Shown here: positions 33,096 through 44,275 of the stretch, piece after piece
Position numbering within the stretch: the first letter of the stretch is position 1
Layout: the number at the start of each line of letters is the position of its first letter
Source: Immersiella caudata
Taxonomy: Eukaryota; Ascomycota; Sordariomycetes; Sordariales; Lasiosphaeriaceae
Direction: 5' to 3'
Assembly (NCBI GenBank): GCA_030512335.1
Contig: JAULSU010000002.1
Location: 310,001-374,000 of the forward strand
Length of the DNA: 64,000 nt
The notes under the pieces: generated by a model
Seen by the model: only the letters and a program-made list of their open reading frames with translations
Database searches by the model: none
What the model was told of the DNA's origin: nothing
Made by a program: the position numbers and the translations under genes

Positions 33096-34081
33096 GATGA
33101 TGGAGATGGTGGTCTGCGTGTTTTCCCCTGCTTCTGGGAATGGTACAGCACTCTTATGCTTGAGAATCATCGTCTCGGCCCTTCTGCGCACCGCTTTTCC
33201 TTGTGCAAAGTTCCCATATCTGTTGCAATCCTTCAGCTCGTGGCTCTCCGAGATTGATGGGTTTCTAGTAGGGCTGAAATTCGGCGGACTGCGGCACAGG
33301 ATTTTAGCTAAGCATTCAACAGACTGCATCCCGCCAAAGAGCTCACCAGCTACAATCACTGCTCAAGTTCCGGAAATTCCGAATTTTGGTAAGATGTCCC
33401 TAAAAACAACTCCGCAACTTCCGAGTTTGGGCAAGATTCGCCTGAAAAGGGGCTTGGTTGTTGCTCACGCTGCCTCTAAATCAATTGTGAGTGATTGCTT
33501 GTCTGAGGTACCTTCGCAAAAGTTAATTTCTTCATTTTTCGAGAAATCCTTTTTTTCCCTCACAGCCCCTCTCATGATGTCCCGTCGGCCAAGCCGAAAA
33601 GGGAGCCAGCTGTTGGCAGCCCGTGGTGTGTGAATGCAATAGGGCATGCCAATGTCAGTAGTGGTGGCAATCCAAATGCCCTCGTTTTTGCTCTAAAATG
33701 CTTCGGACGGTATTGGTAGTGAAAGGGTACTGAGTATCCGAGGGATCTATCTATGCCCTCCATCCTGAAAAGCAAGGTCCGCTGAGATGCAAGGAGGTAT
33801 GGGCGATTCCCATCGAGCGGGTAGGAATGTCAGGGTCTGACAGTCAGACTCATCCCACCACACAATTGGGCGATGGGTCAAAAAGCGGGGCTCAGGGGGG
33901 CTGATCGGCCCCAGCCAATCGTATCATGCCACAGCTTCAGCCCAAGGCCTGGGTGATTGCGACCGACCTGATTGGCGATTTTCCGATTCGTCGTGACCGC
34001 ATCGCCATATTTTCTCACACACATTTGGTTCCAACGTGATCAGACGGGAGGCGCCCAGTCTCTCTACACGGGGAACGAAAA
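33096..34081. other. intergenic, about 1 kb
   Basis: No gene recognised. A 180-codon plus-strand frame lies here, but its composition and lack of motifs argue against it. Promoter of the HET-domain gene expected at the right end. Confidence 0.4.
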
Positions 34082-36454
34082 ATGACGCCGACATACACGT
34101 ACGAGCCGCTGGGCGAGGGGCTGTTCCGCCTCATTCGGCTCGTCGACGATGGCGCGCGTGGCATGGACGCGTCTCCGGCAGGCAACTCCGAGCCGATGGA
34201 GCCCCAGATATCTTTGTGCGCCGAATTCGTTCACAGCACCTTCAACAACATCATTCCCTACGAAGCACTGTCGTATTGCTGGACAGGACACCGGCGCGCT
34301 ATGTCGGCGCCTGAGCGGCATTTGGAAGCCAAAATGGACCGGAAGATCATCATCAAAGATTCCGGCGGATACGTTGCTGGCTTCATTCCCATCAGCAGGT
34401 CGCTAGAAAAAGCCCTCGTTCATATTCGACGCCAGACGGACAAGCCGCTGTTTGTCGACCAGATCTGCATCAACCAGACTGATCTTCTCGAGAAGAACTA
34501 TCTTGTCAAGCGCATGGGCGAGATCTACAGCAGGGCGGACCGAGTGCTGGCGTGGCTGGGGCCCGCGACGCCAGAGGTAGAGGACTTCATGACATTCACG
34601 CGCCAGCTAAAAGAGAGCTCACCCGGGGCCTTTTACCGTCTCACCGAACACGACTCGGCTGCCTTTAACGCTCTTCGCGCCAAGGTCGTAGCCAGCTCTG
34701 GCAGCGATGGCAACGCTGATAATGAGGACTGCAACCAGCTACGGAAACAGGCGGCGTCCATCTGGGATGGCCTCCCTCTCCGAGGTTTTGTTGAAGTTTG
34801 CTCACGGCAGTGGTTCGGGCGCATGTGGATTGTCCAAGAGGCCTGCTTGCCGAAGCACCTCGCCTTCGTCTGCGGAAGTTGGGTTTTCGAATGGGACCAC
34901 TTCCACCGGACAGCCCTTTTGGTCTTCCTGTCAGCCGAAATGCACGCCAGACAGTGGAACGCCACCCTCCAGCAGCAAGACTATCCGAAAATGGACGACA
35001 TCATTCTTGTCCTCGCCCTCGTCCGATACGCGAACCGCATCTTCAGCATCCGCCGCACCCTACACCATCCCGAGGAACCCCGACTCGATCTCTTCCACAT
35101 TTTGACGCGCTTCAACGTCACAGACACCATCAACCCACAGACGGCTAAGCTCGATTTGCAAAAGTTTCGAGCAGGCAACGCTAGAGACTGCTACTACGCC
35201 CTCCTCGCTCTCCCGAAGCAAGACGGCTCCGCCATCACGCAGGCCGTGGTGGACTACCGAAGGCCGATACCGCTTGTCTTTATTGACCTTGCCGCCGCCC
35301 TCGTGCAGGACTCCCACACGGACGTTATCCTCTTTTCACAACACTTCCCATCCTCTCGACGCCTGGCCGGGCTTCCCTCGTGGGTCCCGGACTGGAGCTC
35401 GGAACTTTCGGCGCCATACGGCTACCTCAACTCCTACACTCCCCTCTTCCGCGCAGGTATTGCCCCCGAGGGAATTCCTTGGCCGCTATCTACAGAAACA
35501 GACACGCGCGTGGACCGTTCGTATCTCATCATCGCGGGACACGCCGTCGGAACCATCTCCCGCATTGGCGAGCACCCTTACCATGACTCGGGAGATAGCG
35601 GTCCAACATCATGTTCCATGCACCGCTTCCTCTGCGAAGTCTCTCTCTTTTGCGACCTCGCCCGCAAGAACAGACAACTATCCCAACCGGGAATTGCAGC
35701 AACAGCCCCTGAACTTCCACCCTCCACCCCCTGGCTCCTCACCACCGGCGGCCGTGGAGTCTTCGCCAAACCTCACCTCCAACCAACCCACCGTCTCGGC
35801 CCCGAGCCTGAGCCGGGTCAAATCCCTCTTGCCGGCGCCGTCTACGAAGTCACGCGAAGATATTACGCCCGCCACGCTAAATCCTACGAACGAACACAAT
35901 ACGCGCTGCGCATGGCTAAGGTACTTGAACCGCTGGAAGCAAAATGGGGACAGCCAAGGTCTTGGTATCGCTCCTTGGTGCTTTGGTTGGGCTGTAGTTT
36001 GGATGCGGATGAGTTTGCGTTTTATCAGCGGTTTGAGAGGCATTGGGCGGAATGTGGTGCCAAGTCTAAGACCAAAGCGGAGCGGGAAGGAGGAGAGGGT
36101 GCAGAGGGAGATGCGGAGGTAGATGAGGATGGGGAGCAGGAGTACCCTCAACTTCAGGAAGCGCCATGGGCGAGGGGGGCGTATGGACTTGCGTTGGATG
36201 CGCAGGAAGGGAGGAGGTGTTTTGTTACCAGCGAGGGGTATGTCGGGCTGGGGCCGGAGGGGATGCAGGTGGGGGATATGGTTGTGGTTTTGAAGGGGGC
36301 GTCGGTGCCTGTGGTGCTGAGGCCGGATGGGGATGATGGCTCGGGGCAGGGGAGTTTCACAAATGCGGGGGAGGCGTATTGTTATGGGATTATGGATGGG
36401 GAGGCTTTAGAGATGAAGAGTGGTGAGGAGGCGTCTGTGTTTTATATTGCATGA
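34082..36454 (+). CDS. HET-domain (heterokaryon incompatibility) protein
   Basis: Single exon, 790 residues, ATG at 34082. The HET domain occupies about residues 55-230, with the three usual blocks: YEALSYCWTG, then KPLFVDQICINQTDLLEKN, then RMGEIYSRADRVLAWLGPA. HET domains mediate programmed cell death after fusion of unlike fungal cells and also act in intracellular defence-like responses. The rest of the protein has SRQWFGRMWIVQEACLPKH and LPSWVPDWSS, typical of HET proteins, and a C-terminal segment (ARGAYGLALDAQEGRRCF, VGLGPEGMQVGDMVVVLKG) found at the end of many of them. A Glu-rich linker lies before the C-terminus. The 3' fifth is markedly G-rich compared with the C-rich body. Confidence 0.93.
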   Translation: MTPTYTYEPLGEGLFRLIRLVDDGARGMDASPAGNSEPMEPQISLCAEFVHSTFNNIIPYEALSYCWTGHRRAMSAPERHLEAKMDRKIIIKDSGGYVAGFIPISRSLEKALVHIRRQTDKPLFVDQICINQTDLLEKNYLVKRMGEIYSRADRVLAWLGPATPEVEDFMTFTRQLKESSPGAFYRLTEHDSAAFNALRAKVVASSGSDGNADNEDCNQLRKQAASIWDGLPLRGFVEVCSRQWFGRMWIVQEACLPKHLAFVCGSWVFEWDHFHRTALLVFLSAEMHARQWNATLQQQDYPKMDDIILVLALVRYANRIFSIRRTLHHPEEPRLDLFHILTRFNVTDTINPQTAKLDLQKFRAGNARDCYYALLALPKQDGSAITQAVVDYRRPIPLVFIDLAAALVQDSHTDVILFSQHFPSSRRLAGLPSWVPDWSSELSAPYGYLNSYTPLFRAGIAPEGIPWPLSTETDTRVDRSYLIIAGHAVGTISRIGEHPYHDSGDSGPTSCSMHRFLCEVSLFCDLARKNRQLSQPGIAATAPELPPSTPWLLTTGGRGVFAKPHLQPTHRLGPEPEPGQIPLAGAVYEVTRRYYARHAKSYERTQYALRMAKVLEPLEAKWGQPRSWYRSLVLWLGCSLDADEFAFYQRFERHWAECGAKSKTKAEREGGEGAEGDAEVDEDGEQEYPQLQEAPWARGAYGLALDAQEGRRCFVTSEGYVGLGPEGMQVGDMVVVLKGASVPVVLRPDGDDGSGQGSFTNAGEAYCYGIMDGEALEMKSGEEASVFYIA

Positions 36455-37169
36455 ATGTTTTGTTTTTGAGAAGCCAGCGAAGGCTTGCTCGCTTTGGATT
36501 TTGGATTTTAGATTTATGGCTGCAAGTCATAAACAAACGCAATGTAAAAAAAAAAAACACATGACATATCTCTAGCACATCACAGTAAATAGCGCGCCTT
36601 TTGATGAGCTTCCACCACATAGATTCAGACCCTCTTGAGACGGACTTGGAGAGTTCATGCTGAGTCGCAAGGCTCTGGGGCTAAGATTCGGTTGGCAAAC
36701 TTCACCGACGCCACGCATATGTCGGCGCTGCACCATCACACCACAGACCTATCATGATTTCCAAGCCAACAACCCCCGCATCAAAAATATCTCAAAGCAA
36801 GTACTCACAGGCGACCGCAATGCAATCCCCGCTCTGTGAGCCTAAGATGGGGCTGAAGGTGTACTAGCGTGGGTGAATCAACCCATTAACTTATGAAATC
36901 TCATCTTGATCGAGACGTGGAGGGTTGCTTGTATGCGCAATTGGAGAGCTTTGTTTCTCAGCCCCGATATGCACGGTGATGGAAACTCGCAAATGAAAGT
37001 GCAGGTATTGTCTGTCAGTGAGAGCCTGTTCTGTCATAAGTATCAAGGTACTGCTGCCCCATGTGTTTCCCTCTCCTGACTCTTTTCCCTTGCAGCAAGC
37101 AAAACCCGGCTGATCCTCTTGATTCTATCCTCAACTGTTAACTTAAAGGAAAGCTTTCCCATTACAACC
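36455..37169. other. intergenic, 0.7 kb
   Basis: 3' UTR of the HET gene, with an A-run at about 36546-36557, then the promoter of the metalloprotease. No other gene seen. Confidence 0.4.
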
Positions 37170-38215
37170 ATGTCCTTTCTCAAACTCATCTGCCTCTCCA
37201 TTGCTGGCTTGGCATCCAGCCACATCATTCGATCCGATGCCCCTCGCAACGTTGTCCGCGCCCCCCGTGGCAATTGGTGCACGACCAACCACATCCCGAC
37301 GGGGCTCAAGAAGGAGTTTGGCGGTCATGATCACGGTGGAGGATACCCCCACTGGAACGCGAACGACTCCTCTCTTGTCGTCGACACCTACATCCACATT
37401 GTCGCAAGCGGCACCACAATCGCCGACGGCTACCTAGATGTGCGTCTTTCCTGTTCCTCTCCCTCAGCCCTTTTTTCCCTTCCTTTCCATTCCTTTCCTT
37501 TTCTTTCCCTTTTGCTAAAAAAGACACCCAGGACGAAACCATCTCCCGCCAAATATCCGTCCTCCGCTCAACCTACGCACCAACCGGCGTCTCCTTCCAA
37601 ATCCTCGGCATCAACCGCGTCATCAATACCCTCTGGGCCACTAGCATCTCCCCAGCCGACCACCTATCCATGAAGAAAGCCCTTCGCCAAGGCACCTACA
37701 AAACCCTCAACCTCTACTACCGCCCCGTTGTCGGAGCCGACGACGACGGCGGCGAACTTCTAGGTCAATGCCCTTTCCCCGACGCCGGCATCGCCGCAGG
37801 TTCCGACGACTTTTTCAACGACGGGTGCATGATGCTTCCCAGCACTGTACCCGGGGGTGCCATGCCGGAGTTTGACCTGGGGATAACGACCACCCATGAG
37901 GTCGGTCATTGGTTTGGGCTGTTCCACACTTTTGAAGGGGGGTGTTTTGTGGGCGACCAGGTTGCTGATACGCCAGCGGAGAGGACGCCGAGTCGGGATT
38001 GTGGGGTTAAGGATACGTGTCCTGAGCAGCCTGGGCTGGATCCGATTAATAATTATATGGATTACTCGCCAGAGTGAGTTTGTTTTATTTGTTTAAAACT
38101 CTTGCTGTGTGGTGGTGGTGGAGTAATGCTGACTTGTGATAGTTCTTGTCTGAACCAGTTTACAGATGGACAGCGAGTTCGTTTGCACGAGGTTTGGCAA
38201 CTCTTTCGCAATTAA
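37170..38215 (+). CDS. secreted M43B (pappalysin-like) zinc metalloprotease
   Basis: Three exons, 37170-37439, 37532-38073, 38143-38215; 885 bases, 294 residues. The N-terminus MSFLKLICLSIAGLASS is a signal peptide. The zinc site HEVGHWFGLFH (about residues 212-222) is the extended HExxHxxGxxH of metzincins, and NNYMDYSPD supplies the Met-turn. Cys residues at CPFP, DGCMM, GGCF, RDCG, DTCP and SCLNQF are placed as in fungal M43B proteases. Such enzymes are secreted and digest host or environmental protein. The start was placed after an upstream in-frame leucine-rich stretch without ATG. The first intron is 92 bases and strongly pyrimidine-rich. Length matches the family (about 280-300). Confidence 0.93.
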
Positions 38216-39712
38216 CTGTCTCATATCCTTGGTTGGAAGCAATTTGTGATACAGATAGTGTTGTGCGTCTGGGTGGGGGAAAGAGAGGAGGGGGGGGTGG
38301 GGGTGTAAGCCTCATTTGCTTTGTGAGCTGTTTTTACTGCCATCGATGCAGTTCTTTCAAGTATCTTGGGATATTCCTATTGGTACCTTTTCACTATCTT
38401 AATGCTCTTCAAAAGACCGTAGTCCTTTCGGGATGGGGCAGTGCGCGTAATTGTGAAACGGCTGGCCAGATATGTTCTCGGCCTGGTGAGGTCGATCAAT
38501 ACCGTCTACTTGGGAATGACTGTGTCGAATCGGTGCGAGGAGCTGGAGTAGCAGTCCAGGTTCTCCGATTCAGCTACTTTGAGGACGATAAACCACTACA
38601 CATCCCTCTCCGGAGTCGCCGACGCTAGCTTGACACGGTCCACACAAAGACGGCCCATGTGCAGCGGCAGTGGGACCAGAGTACAAGACATATCGCCTAC
38701 ATGGGCTGGAGAAATTCAAATTGGATGGCCTTGAGGATCTCGAATCGGATTACCGGCTTGGCCGAAGGCGCAAGATGATGGAGAGCAAACTGACTGCAAA
38801 CTTGCTGTCTACCAGAGGGAGGTGTGGGCGACATGACCGCCGTCACTTGATGACAACATATTGTGATGTTACAACCTCATGGCTGATGCCTAGCTAGGAT
38901 GTTGCTCCAAAGGTCCTTGCCGCTCTTCTCGGACATGTCCGCAGATCGAGACGGCAAGGCTCCTCCCCTACAGGCCAAACTAGGCAAAATTCTAGAAGCT
39001 TTCTTGTCGCATCCAAACAGCCCTTCTCTCCCCTGACCCGGGCTGGGATTTGCATCTCCACATTAAAGCAGCGCAAAAGCCATTTATAAGTGGTGCGGCA
39101 ACAAGGAAAGCTTACAAAGATCCCGAGAGAGTTGTGGCACAGCAAGGCACATTGCTGCAAACGGCTAAATCTCATGCCGCGGTCCCGCTTGGGATTGGGC
39201 TGGCCAAAGGGTTATATACCCGCGTAGTACAGACCAACATCCAATTATTGGCTTTCATCTAACTTTCAGCTGCTGGGGTTTGTGAACCCCAGTTAGAGAT
39301 TAAGTAAAAGTGGGACTCTCACAAAGGGACATGTCCATTGCCGTCACCACCATCTCCAGCATCAGGAGCTAGCAACTACGAGCGTGGCCCGAGCGTGCAA
39401 GCGGACATCCTTTGTTCACTTGCGCAACAACCAGCAGGACGTGTTGTCGGAGGGCCGGTAAAGTCTATGCGCGATGGGGACTCAACCCCCAAGATGACGG
39501 CGTCAATTCGTCTTGCTCGTGTGGTTCAATATCCATGCAAACGGCGACTCCGAGTTTGCATTGTCAAAGTTCTCCGTCTTGATCGTCTATATAAAGGGAT
39601 GGTACGTCTCCTTCACACAGCAAATGTCTGAAGTCGGCACCAACAAAACCTGACCTTGAACGCCTTCTTTACCTACCTCAACCTACAAACAATCACCCAC
39701 GCCATCATCACA
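38216..39712. other. intergenic, 1.5 kb, with TATA box
   Basis: The largest gene-free stretch in the middle of the window. No coding frame with support. A TATA box (TATATAAAG, 39588-39596) lies 117 bases upstream of the next ATG and probably drives that gene. Confidence 0.45.
39588..39596 (+). promoter_or_regulatory. TATA box of the Cys-rich secreted protein gene
   Basis: TATATAAAG lies 117 bases before the ATG at 39713 and is followed by CT-rich and CA-rich leader sequence, as in many highly expressed, inducible fungal genes. Assignment is by position only. Confidence 0.5.
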
Positions 39713-40110
39713 ATGCATCCCGTCACCTGCCTCGCTCTTGCGCTGGCCGCTGTTGCCTCGGCCGTGCCCACGTCCAACAACAATGACCTGGCCAACCCTA
39801 TTGAAACTCGCCAGAACTGCCTCTTCGAATGTCTCTGCGACAGTCCTGACGACACGCCCATCGCTAGCACGGGCACATGCTGTGCTTCCATCGGTGGCAT
39901 CTTGGATAACGGGGTATGCAAAAGCTTTTTCGTTCTAGATTAGTCCTGATTATTCTTTTGTTCTCATCAATACTAACAGGTGACACCGTCTAGCGTTGCA
40001 AGAACCTCCCCGAGGAGAAGATTACCCCGTACCGGAGCTGCTGCACTGCGGGACCCAACCACAGGGGCAGCACGTGCTTCTCTTCGAACGGGTGCCGTGT
40101 CCCTTTCTAG
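39713..40110 (+). CDS. cysteine-rich small secreted protein (effector-like)
   Basis: Two exons, 39713-39913 and 39994-40110, phase 0; 105 residues. The signal peptide is MHPVTCLALALAAVASAVP. The mature part has ten Cys: NCLFECLCD, GTCCAS, RCKN, SCCTAG, STCFSSNGC. The second exon begins at the acceptor TCTAG (CKNLPEEKITPYRSCC follows); using the nearer CTAACAG acceptor instead would put the exon in another frame without the Cys pattern. No domain recognised. Size, signal peptide and Cys density fit fungal effectors or antimicrobial-type secreted proteins, but function is not shown. Confidence 0.75.
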
Positions 40111-40898
40111 AGGAGGTGACACGACTTGGAGCCTAGGCCCTTCTCTGGATCTAGGGGGCACCATGGGCTCTTCTGGTCACTGTTGCGAGTGGAAAGTTGG
40201 AAAATTTGCGAAAACGACACGGTATGAAATGAACGGACCCTGGGGGTAGGTGGTGGATCAAAGCATTCAACATGCTCTTCGGTACCCTACCTACCTATCT
40301 TCCGGCAGTTGGTGCGCGCCTACTTCACTCTCGCTTTTTTTGGACTGGATGCTACTCTGTATCTTATTGAAAAAAAAAGAAAACCCTCTGGCAAATGAAC
40401 TCAGATCTTGGTTGCAGATTTTATGATCCCTATATTTGCCGCTATAGTAAATTTACCCAAGGCAGAAAAGGCGACAAAAGGTGTGTCTTTTTTCTTCCTC
40501 AACTAATTGAACGATGGCGACCCGGGTGATATGGTACTCAACGTCCAAAGGATGAGAAGTGCGGGAACTAGATCATATAAGCGAAGCGCGGGACGCAGAT
40601 TGATAGGTAGGGAGCCACCATGACAATTCGTGCGGCGCAGCACCTTTAGCGGCCCTCCGAACACACCAAGATTGACGGCCGGTGGTGCGAGAGTTTTTCC
40701 TATGCATACATGCATGCACGCATGCCGGGACGGGATGGAACGCAAGGAGAGATTGCCGCTTAGTGCGCAACAAAGATCCCTAAGGTAAGGGAGATAGCAA
40801 GCCTTTACTCCGACTTTCTTCACAGATAGATACCTAGGAGTGGCCATGTCCCCTTGGCGGGTCATCGCTGTTAAAGCTGCCTCTCTCTCTCTGCAATC
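40111..40898. other. intergenic, 0.8 kb
   Basis: No gene recognised. An alternating-pattern stretch (CATGCATGCACGCATGCC-like, about 40707-40724) may form unusual DNA structure. The right end should hold the promoter of the membrane-protein gene. Confidence 0.35.
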
Positions 40899-42113
40899 AT
40901 GTTTCAAGGTCGCCCGCTCTTCCAAGCAGCCATGACCCTCCCTCACCACCAAAGGGTGGAGCCCTTGACAGACAGCCCCAACGGTGACACATACGGCCCA
41001 AGAATTCTCGCCGTTTGCTGGCTCGTTGAAGTGCTCTCGAGCATCATCATTGGTCTTCGCGTGTACTGCAAACTCAAACGGTCGCGCGCGCTGTGGTACG
41101 ATGACCACATCTTGATGGCGGCATGGGTGGGTGCCTACCTTGCTGGCCCCTTACACCTATGAGGTTATAACCCAGTACAGCTCTTCCAAACCGTCAATGT
41201 CGCCGTCACCACCGTCAACGTGTCACTGGGTGGAGGTCAACACATCAGCCAGCTCGACCCCGCCGTCATCCCGTTCCTTGGGCTCAGCGGGAACGTCTCT
41301 GGTACCATGTCCATCACAGCAGCGATGCTGAGCAAAACATCTTTCGGCTTTACGCTAATTCGTCTCACCAACGGGACAATGAGGTGGTTTATACATGTGC
41401 TCCTGATCACGATGAACGTCTTCCTCGCCCTGAGCGCCGTCTTTATATGGGCGCGGTGCACCCCCTTAGCCAAGGCCTGGCAGCACGGCATGGATGGGAC
41501 GTGCTGGGACCCAGCTGTGAATACCAACTATGGGCTGTTTTCAGGCATATACTCGGCCTTGGTTGACTTTGCCTTGTCATTTCTGCCATGGCCGCTGATC
41601 TGGAATTTGCAGATGCAGCTGCGGGAAAAGATTGGCGTCGCCTTGGCCATGAGCATGGGCGTCTTGTAAGTTGTGACCTCTCACATTTTCTTTGTTTTCT
41701 TTTTTTGCATCGGACTGACGCCCCCCTTAAATAGTGCCGGCTTAGGTGCCATCGCAAAGGTTCTCCAGTTGCACAATCTATCCAACCCAGACTCAACGTG
41801 CAAGTCCCACAAATCTACCTAGGCGCGCGGAGCGCTCACTCCCATTTCCCCTGCTGACGCCAATAGGTACCCAGACTATAAGAGCGAGATCGTCATCTGG
41901 GGCACAGTTGAGACGGCCGTGACCATCATGGCCGCCTCAATTCCCTTTCTTCGCATTCTTGTGGTGGAATCCCGACCTTCCCGAAAGCGTCAGCCGTACA
42001 CCCCAAGATTCATGTTTTCGAGGAAATTCAGCCAGGAACGCGATCTTGTCATGAAGGAAGAAGATTGGGAACAGCTTCCAGAGGTCGCGAGACCTGCCCC
42101 GGCCGTCTGCTAA
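40899..42113 (+). CDS. fungal rhodopsin-domain integral membrane protein
   Basis: Four exons, 40899-41126, 41181-41665, 41735-41797, 41867-42113; 1023 bases, 340 residues. Several hydrophobic helices alternate with short loops: RILAVCWLVEVLSSIIIGLR, then YDDHILMAAW, then WFIHVLLITMNVFLALSAVF, then ALVDFALSFLPWPLIWNL, then SMGVFAGLGAIAKV and WGTVETAVTIMAASIPFLRI. The YCKLKR...WYDDHILMAAW signature and the RCTPLAKAWQ...GTCWD loop are those of the fungal rhodopsin-domain family (related to Pth11-type receptors but without a CFEM domain). Six or seven helices are expected at the plasma membrane. Ligand unknown. The first intron has no clear branch site, so its ends are the least certain. Confidence 0.85.
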
Positions 42114-42243
42114 TAGCGTGGCCAAAAAGTGTGTGAGAAAAGCTGTTTTGTTTTTCATGTGATTGAAATAGCTATCTACCTCTCTATATGGGTATGTGTG
42201 TGAGAAAAAAACCCTTCGCAGAGGCAGATCATAGCCACCAAAA

Positions 42244-42783
42244 TCAGAGCCCCTCAACGACCAACTGAGTAGTTCTCCACCATGCAGACAACCCCCCCCC
42301 TTCTTCAGTCCTTGCGGCACTCAGGGAGACCGGCTTGCAAACTGTCAGCGGGGTGTCCAACAGATGAATAGGGACAGCTAGGTACTTACTCTCGCAATAC
42401 TTTTGACTTCCGGCGGTCCGAGTGAGGTACGCGGAAACCCAACAGTTCCAACCGGGGATATAATCCCTACCAGACCCTATGATTAGTAACTCAACACCTC
42501 CTCAGTTGCTAAGTCAAGATACTTACCATGTCTTATCTCCATTGACATTGCTCCCCTCCTTGGTGCATCGCACACCGAACCTCTTATCAGGAGAGATGTA
42601 CCCCTTCCCCTCGACCTTGACTTCGTCGTACTGGACGCCGGGGCCCTTGCGGCAGTTGGAGTTCTCAACGACGCGACACCAGTTGTCGGCTCGCTTGTCG
42701 AGGTCGTGGCTGGCCTGGGGGATGGGCTCTGCCATGGCGGAAGCCGACAGGAGGGCGAGAGTGGTGAGGAGGGAGAAGTGCAT
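42244..42783 (-). CDS. small secreted SH3b-like protein
   Basis: Minus strand; exon 1 42783-42527 and exon 2 from 42466. The start MHFSLLTTLALLSASAMA is a signal peptide, followed by a dibasic Kex2-type site (DKR). The mature part CRVVENSNCRKGPGVQYDEV and YISPDKRFGVRC has the bacterial-SH3-like fold pattern (RKGPG turn). GDKTW|DYIPGWNCWVSAYLT crosses the splice and matches fungal SH3b proteins. The acceptor is GGTAG (AG at 42468-42467), because the nearer CATAG gives an immediate stop. The C-terminus is uncertain: the frame runs unspliced to 42244, or a donor GTAAGT at 42389 and an acceptor near 42265 would end it at 42254 after about 114 residues. Such proteins are secreted and may bind cell-wall peptides or polysaccharide. 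Confidence 0.75.
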
Positions 42784-43683
42784 TTTGAGGTGGTGAAATG
42801 TCAACCGAATTGTTGATCGTGGATGATTTGAGACTGCTTATCGAGCGGATGGGGGAGACCTGTCCTAGTTATACTTTTCTGGACAGTCTTGGGGCTCGCA
42901 TCCTCACATTGAGTGCAACCCCTGAACGCAACCCCCGAATGACCCCCTGACCGTTACTTGGAGGATATGCTCCGCCATTGCCAAAATAAAGCACTCGCTT
43001 TAAACCGGGTTTTTTTTTCGAATGGCTACTCTGTTCAACGCTAGCTGGTGATACTGTAGCACAGTGTTGATTGGCTACACTACCTCCAAATAGAGTGCGG
43101 CTGAGCTGGCCATTTCCGAAACGGAAATACACCCGCCCCTCGGTTGGCACGCATGTGAACCTATGGTAGTAGCCGGGTAATTGACTACTACCATGACGAC
43201 ACCAATAACTGCACCGAGTGTGAGAATTGCGACTGTCTGGCCTACGCTTGTAAGCACGGAATAACTTCACCCCTTTTGGAAGGTGCTTATCACCCGGCTC
43301 TCCTCTGAGTCCCGACCTTCCCCAAGTGCCTCCACTACATTTTGTGAACCCTAACTTTGGGGCGGGAGGACTTGGCTGTTATGGGAAAGATAATAATCGC
43401 ATTATACAAGTCCTTTGTGGTTCCGCAGAACGTCCTCGTTGCTGGACAAGTGCCTTGTTGTTCTTTGTTCTCAGCTTCAAGACAGGAATGATTCAGTCCA
43501 ATCCCAGGGTGAGAAACACTCCACGGCTATATACGCGGGAGCGCTTCTTGGCTGAACGTACCGGACCAAACTTCTTTCCGAGCTGACGGCGGCATTGTGG
43601 CAAGATCGACAATCATGGGATACATAAGGAGAGGTTTAGCCAAACCCCGGAGATGAAGACAAGGGTCAAACATTCGGCCATCC
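42784..43683. other. divergent intergenic region
   Basis: Between two small-secreted-protein genes transcribed away from each other. A 60-codon minus-strand frame (43257-43075) with a hydrophobic start exists but begins with GTG and is unsupported. A T-run of eight lies at about 43011-43018. Confidence 0.35.
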
Positions 43684-44142
43684 ATGATGCGTTTCTTCAG
43701 CGTTGTTGCACTGCTCGTTGCGGCCGTCGCCGCCCTGCCCAATGCTGAAACGGCTTTCGAAGCCCAGAAGCGGAGCATCAAGGATGCTCCCATCCTAGAT
43801 GCGATGATCAACGCCCACCAGGCAGAGGGCCGCTCGGTCAACTTGTCTCCGCAAAACAACAATAGAATTGGTATGTCCATATTTCGGTTCTTCTTTCGAA
43901 ACTGCTCTAACTTGGCCCTCACAGGTCTTCTCCCCCGCCAGTGCGAATATGGCTGCTCATGCGCCACCGGCTTGAACCCCGGTCTCTATTGTGGTTACTG
44001 CACCAGCCCCCGGAGAGCCATTCCCGGATGCACGATGGGGGAATGCCTCGATAGTGTGTACCAGTGCAATTCCAGCGGAGGATGTTGTTTGTACGGCCGG
44101 AGATCGAGCTGTGTCAACAGGCAGGGCCCATGCAATGGATAG
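43684..44142 (+). CDS. cysteine-rich small secreted protein (12 Cys)
   Basis: Two exons, 43684-43870 and 43925-44142; 405 bases, 134 residues. The 54-base intron (GTATGT...CACAG) is a multiple of three without stops, so retention would also translate. Signal peptide MMRFFSVVALLVAAVAALP; a pro-segment follows with AQKR (Kex2-like) and LLPRQ before the Cys-rich part. Twelve Cys are packed into the last 60 residues: CEYGCSCATG, YCGYC, GCTMGEC, QCNSSGGCCLYG, SSCVNRQGPC. This density suggests a disulfide-stabilised knottin-like peptide released by proteolysis. No family recognised; effector or antimicrobial roles are inference only. Confidence 0.78.
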   Translation: MMRFFSVVALLVAAVAALPNAETAFEAQKRSIKDAPILDAMINAHQAEGRSVNLSPQNNNRIGMSIFRFFFRNCSNLALTGLLPRQCEYGCSCATGLNPGLYCGYCTSPRRAIPGCTMGECLDSVYQCNSSGGCCLYGRRSSCVNRQGPCNG

Positions 44143-44275
44143 GACCTTCCGGTCTTTCAGGGGTTTAGAAAATATTATGATTTAGGTTATTTACAGGATT
44201 ATGACGGCAACAAATCTTTGTGCTTTCCCCCGCTTTCCCCCGCTTCATCAAAGGGTTTGCGTATCCGTTCACAAT

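Noticed and set aside
33094..33633. 180-codon plus-strand frame
   Set aside because: Irregular composition, no domain pattern, overlaps the start of the small-protein relic on the other strand; judged a chance frame.
43075..43257. 60-codon minus-strand frame with hydrophobic N-terminus
   Set aside because: Starts with GTG, has no downstream continuation and no similarity I recognise.
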